64,000 nucleotides of DNA, taken from assembly GCF_040567655.1 (NCBI RefSeq), contig NZ_JBEXAC010000001.1, forward strand, positions 1 to 64,000. The letters are read 5' to 3'. Source of the stretch: Chitinophaga sp. H8 (lineage in GTDB: Bacteria > Bacteroidota > Bacteroidia > Chitinophagales > Chitinophagaceae). The notes beneath the pieces are model-generated. The model did no database searches and was not told where the DNA came from. It saw only the letters and a program-made list of their open reading frames with translations. A program made the translations under genes and the position numbers. Position 1 is the first letter of the stretch, and every line of letters begins with the position of its first letter. Below, in pieces: positions 61,554 to 64,000 of the stretch.

Positions 61554-63641
61554 ATGAAAAAGAGAAATGTCATTTTACTGGCGGGATTGTTTTGCAGCAG
61601 CATTGCTGCCACACAGGCACAATCCATTAAGCCTTATGGCGCATTGCCATCCAAAGCACAACTTGCCTGGCAGGATATGGAGTATTATATGTTCATCCAT
61701 TTCGGCCCCAATACTTTTACCGACAAGGAATGGGGACATGGGGATGAAGATCCTAAAGTGTTTAATCCTTCCCAGCTGGATGCCCGTCAATGGGCACGTA
61801 CCGCCAAGCTGGCCGGGATGAAAGGGATTGTACTGACCGCAAAACATCATGATGGCTTTTGTTTATGGCCCAGTAAATACAGTACGCATACCGTTCGGGA
61901 AAGCGCCTGGAAAGATGGCAAGGGCGATGTGCTGAAAGAGCTGTCGGCCGCCTGTCAAGAGTACGGGCTGAAATTTGGGGTATACCTCTCCCCCTGGGAC
62001 CGTAACCATCCTGAGTACGGAACTCCTACTTACAACCAGGTTTTTGCCAATACTTTAACAGAGGTATTATCCAACTACGGTCCTGTATTTGAGCAATGGT
62101 TTGATGGTGCCAACGGTGAATCAGAAGGGGGCAAAAAGCAGGTGTACGACTGGCCTTTATTTCACAGTGTAGTATATAAACACCAACCCAATGCAGTTAT
62201 CTTCAGTGATGTAGGACCAGGTTGCCGCTGGGTAGGCAATGAAAATGGTATTGCAGGCACTACCAACTGGAGCACCCTGAATGTGGAAGGCTTTGCCCCA
62301 GGGGCTGCGGGGCCTCCGGCTCCGGTGCTGAATATGGGGAATGAAGACGGCGAAAAATGGATCCCGGCTGAATGCGACGTGTCGATCCGGCCAGGATGGT
62401 TTTACAGTCCTGCCACCGATGACAAAGTAAAAACACTCCCGCATCTGCTGGATATCTACTATGGTTCCGTAGGTCGTAATGGTAACCTGATCCTGAATGT
62501 GCCGATAGACCGGAGAGGGCTGATCCACGCCAATGACTCTATCCGCTTAATGGAACTGAAAAGCAACCTGGACGCCACGTTTAAAACCAACCTGGCCAAA
62601 GGTGCCAAAGTAACTGCGTCGAACGTACGGAAGGATAAAGCCGTGTTAGCCAGCCATCTGACGGATGGCAACAGCAAAACATACTGGGCCAGTGAAGACA
62701 ATGTACAACAGGCTACTATCACCCTGGATCTGAAACAACCGGTTACCTTTAACCGTTTCCTGGTATCGGAATATATTGCGCTGGGCCAGCGGGTAAAAGC
62801 ATTTACCGTAGAAGTATGGGAAGGCAACGCATTTAAGGAAGTAGCCAGGGAAACGACGATAGGACATAAACGCATTTTACGTTTGCCCAATATCACTACC
62901 TCCCGCGTTCGTATCAATATCCTGGATGCCAAAGCATGCCCGGTGCTCACTGAAGTACAGCTGTTTAAAGCCCCGGAAGTACTGACTACGCCGGAAATTA
63001 AGCGCAATAAAGCAGGTGAGGTAACCATTACCGCAGCCTCTACCGATCCTGTATTGTATTATACTACAGATGGCAGTGAGCCTACTGTATCGTCTGCCCG
63101 GTACACGGGGGCTATCAGCCTGCCTGCAGGTGGGGTGGTGAAAGCTAAAGCATTCATTAACAACGGAAAAACCGCCAGCAATACAGTGGTAGCTGATTTT
63201 GATGTGGCCCCGGCACGCTGGTCTATCGCTCATAAAGATGGGGAAGCAGGTGGCCATGAGGCAGAAAAAGCGATCGACGGCAATGCGGACACCTACTGGG
63301 CATCCAATAAAAAAGGGCAGGGTGCCGCTTATCCGCATGAGCTGCAGGTAGACCTGGGAGAAAGTCTGTTATTAAAAGGATTTACCTATGTGCCCCGCCG
63401 CGATAACCTGAACAGTGGCAATATCCAGGAATATGCCTTTTACGTGAGCGAAGATGGTAAGAACTGGGGACAGGCAGCAGCACAAGGCGCTTTCGATAAT
63501 ATCCGCAATAACCCGGTAAAACAAACCATCCGGTTCAAACAGCCGGTGAAAGGCCGCTTTATAAAGCTGGTGGCCAAACGGGCTACCAACGAAGCCGACG
63601 AGTGGGCTAGTGTGGCAGAACTGGGGGTGGTTACTAAATAG
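61554..63641 (+). CDS. Alpha-L-fucosidase GH29 with discoidin-type modules
   Basis: 695 residues, signal peptide about 1-23. The GH29 barrel spans about 30-345: MFIHFGPNTFTDKEWG, VLTAKHHDGFCLWPSKYS, FGVYLSPWDRN, and the nucleophile Asp in EQWFDGANGE at about 183. It removes fucose, probably alpha-1,3/4-linked given its GH29-B look (inference). An F5/8-type domain follows (about 350-470), a chitobiase-like strand module (about 480-555, YYTTDGSEPTVSSARY), and a second F5/8-type domain (about 565-693), all likely sugar-binding. The stop TAG is the start of repeat locus 7. Confidence 0.94.
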   Translation: MKKRNVILLAGLFCSSIAATQAQSIKPYGALPSKAQLAWQDMEYYMFIHFGPNTFTDKEWGHGDEDPKVFNPSQLDARQWARTAKLAGMKGIVLTAKHHDGFCLWPSKYSTHTVRESAWKDGKGDVLKELSAACQEYGLKFGVYLSPWDRNHPEYGTPTYNQVFANTLTEVLSNYGPVFEQWFDGANGESEGGKKQVYDWPLFHSVVYKHQPNAVIFSDVGPGCRWVGNENGIAGTTNWSTLNVEGFAPGAAGPPAPVLNMGNEDGEKWIPAECDVSIRPGWFYSPATDDKVKTLPHLLDIYYGSVGRNGNLILNVPIDRRGLIHANDSIRLMELKSNLDATFKTNLAKGAKVTASNVRKDKAVLASHLTDGNSKTYWASEDNVQQATITLDLKQPVTFNRFLVSEYIALGQRVKAFTVEVWEGNAFKEVARETTIGHKRILRLPNITTSRVRINILDAKACPVLTEVQLFKAPEVLTTPEIKRNKAGEVTITAASTDPVLYYTTDGSEPTVSSARYTGAISLPAGGVVKAKAFINNGKTASNTVVADFDVAPARWSIAHKDGEAGGHEAEKAIDGNADTYWASNKKGQGAAYPHELQVDLGESLLLKGFTYVPRRDNLNSGNIQEYAFYVSEDGKNWGQAAAQGAFDNIRNNPVKQTIRFKQPVKGRFIKLVAKRATNEADEWASVAELGVVTK

Positions 63642-63788
63642 CTTTTAGCTGTTGGCTTTTAGCCTTTGGCTATTGTGTTTTGTTGTATGGACGAGGAAAG
63701 CCTGGTTAATAGTTATTATCAGTTAGCCAATAGCAGCCAGGTGGCCTGAAGAGGCTAAAAGCTAATAGCCAACAGCTAAAAGCTAAAA
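63638..63788. repeat. Heptamer-armed composite repeat, locus 7
   Basis: The left arm (63638-63671) begins at the GH29 stop codon, followed by ATTGTGTTTTGTTGT at 63672-63686. The right arm (about 63753-63788) has inverted units (GCTAAAAGCTAATAGCCAAC) and runs straight into a terminator. No TCGCTGCATT core is present here. Confidence 0.83.
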
Positions 63789-63814
63789 AGCCTACCCAAA
63801 GGGTAGGCTTTTTC
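63785..63814 (+). terminator. Intrinsic terminator after the GH29 gene
   Basis: AAAAAGCCTACCC (63785-63797) pairs perfectly with GGGTAGGCTTTTT (63801-63813) around an AAA loop. It sits at the far end of repeat locus 7, 144 bp after the stop codon. Confidence 0.93.
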
Positions 63815-63878
63815 TTAATGTTTTGTAAAATTTGACGATCCCCCAAAAAAAATTCGAACATTTAAAAATTTAATGTTA

Positions 63879-63886
63879 TAAATTTG
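63879..63886 (+). promoter_or_regulatory. -7 box of the gene starting at the window end
   Basis: TAAATTTG matches TAnnTTTG exactly, in very AT-rich DNA, 53 bp before the probable start codon. No clear -33 TTG is seen. Confidence 0.5.
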
Positions 63887-63939
63887 CATTTATCTTAAAC
63901 TAAAGACAATTTTTATAACAATTTAACGCTGAACTGAAG

Positions 63940-64000
63940 TTGGAAAATACCGCAACTCATACCAACATCTCCGCATATCATCCTGCTTTATTTGAAGGGG
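63940..64000 (+). CDS. Partial gene cut by the window end, product unknown
   Basis: An open frame starts at TTG (63940) and reads ENTATHTNISAYHPALFEG before the sequence stops. It has a promoter-like box at a sensible distance and no stop codon. Only 20 codons are visible, too few to assign a family; a TTG start is assumed because no ATG precedes it in frame. Confidence 0.4.
   Translation, partial: MENTATHTNISAYHPALFEG

Overview
The window looks like chromosome from a Bacteroidota bacterium, most likely Chitinophaga or a close relative (inferred from gene content and style; no search was run). The signs are three SusC/SusD pairs, ECF sigma/FecR modules, Bacteroidota-type promoters (TAnnTTTG -7 boxes), few Shine-Dalgarno sites, a YpdA-type reductase, and a two-domain NagB.

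Layout. 1-3.2 kb: three identical tRNA-Val(TAC) genes flanking a lipoprotein and an AraC regulator. 3.2-20.4 kb: housekeeping and mixed genes (mtaB, a DUF4258 protein, plsC-like, priA, a DUF3857-like protein, an SDR, murB, ypdA-like, dinB-like, a methyltransferase, yeiH-like, a lipoprotein, an acidic protein, nagB-PIG-L). 20.6-30.5 kb (minus): FecR, STN-SusC, SusD and three tandem exported DUF4369-thioredoxins. 31.0-38.7 kb (plus): SusC, SusD and two sulfatases. 38.8-39.3 kb: an ECF sigma factor. 39.5-48.4 kb (minus): a glycan-salvage run of GH20 hexosaminidase, EEP hydrolase, phosphodiesterase, CutC, glycosylasparaginase, ROK kinase and sugar MFS. 48.6-51.5 kb (plus): a second sugar MFS and galK. 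51.7-59.6 kb (plus): ECF sigma, FecR, STN-SusC, SusD and thioredoxin, paralogous to the 20.6-30.5 kb locus. 59.9-63.6 kb: divergent GH109-like and GH29 glycosidases. The window ends in the first codons of another gene.

Together the enzymes fit dismantling of sulfated, fucosylated, amino-sugar-rich glycans (glycoprotein or mucin type): sulfatases, GH29, GH109 and GH20 outside the cytoplasm; glycosylasparaginase for the GlcNAc-Asn stump; MFS import; then ROK kinase, NagB-PIG-L and GalK. The two thioredoxin-linked SusCD loci carry no glycosidase and probably handle a different ligand.

The most unusual signal is non-coding. Seven intergenic loci hold a composite repeat built from imperfect 7-bp units (TTAGCTN, or NAGCTAA on the other strand) arranged as inverted arms, often with a shared TCGCTGCATTAAGCTAA-type core and an interior ATTGTGTTTTGTTAT motif. 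The arms abut gene 3' ends so closely that the repeat often supplies the stop codon and sometimes the last amino acids. Because the period is 7, the arrays place TAG or TAA in all three frames on both strands within about 21 bp. I know of no name for this family. No transposase, integrase, CRISPR array, rRNA or prophage was seen.
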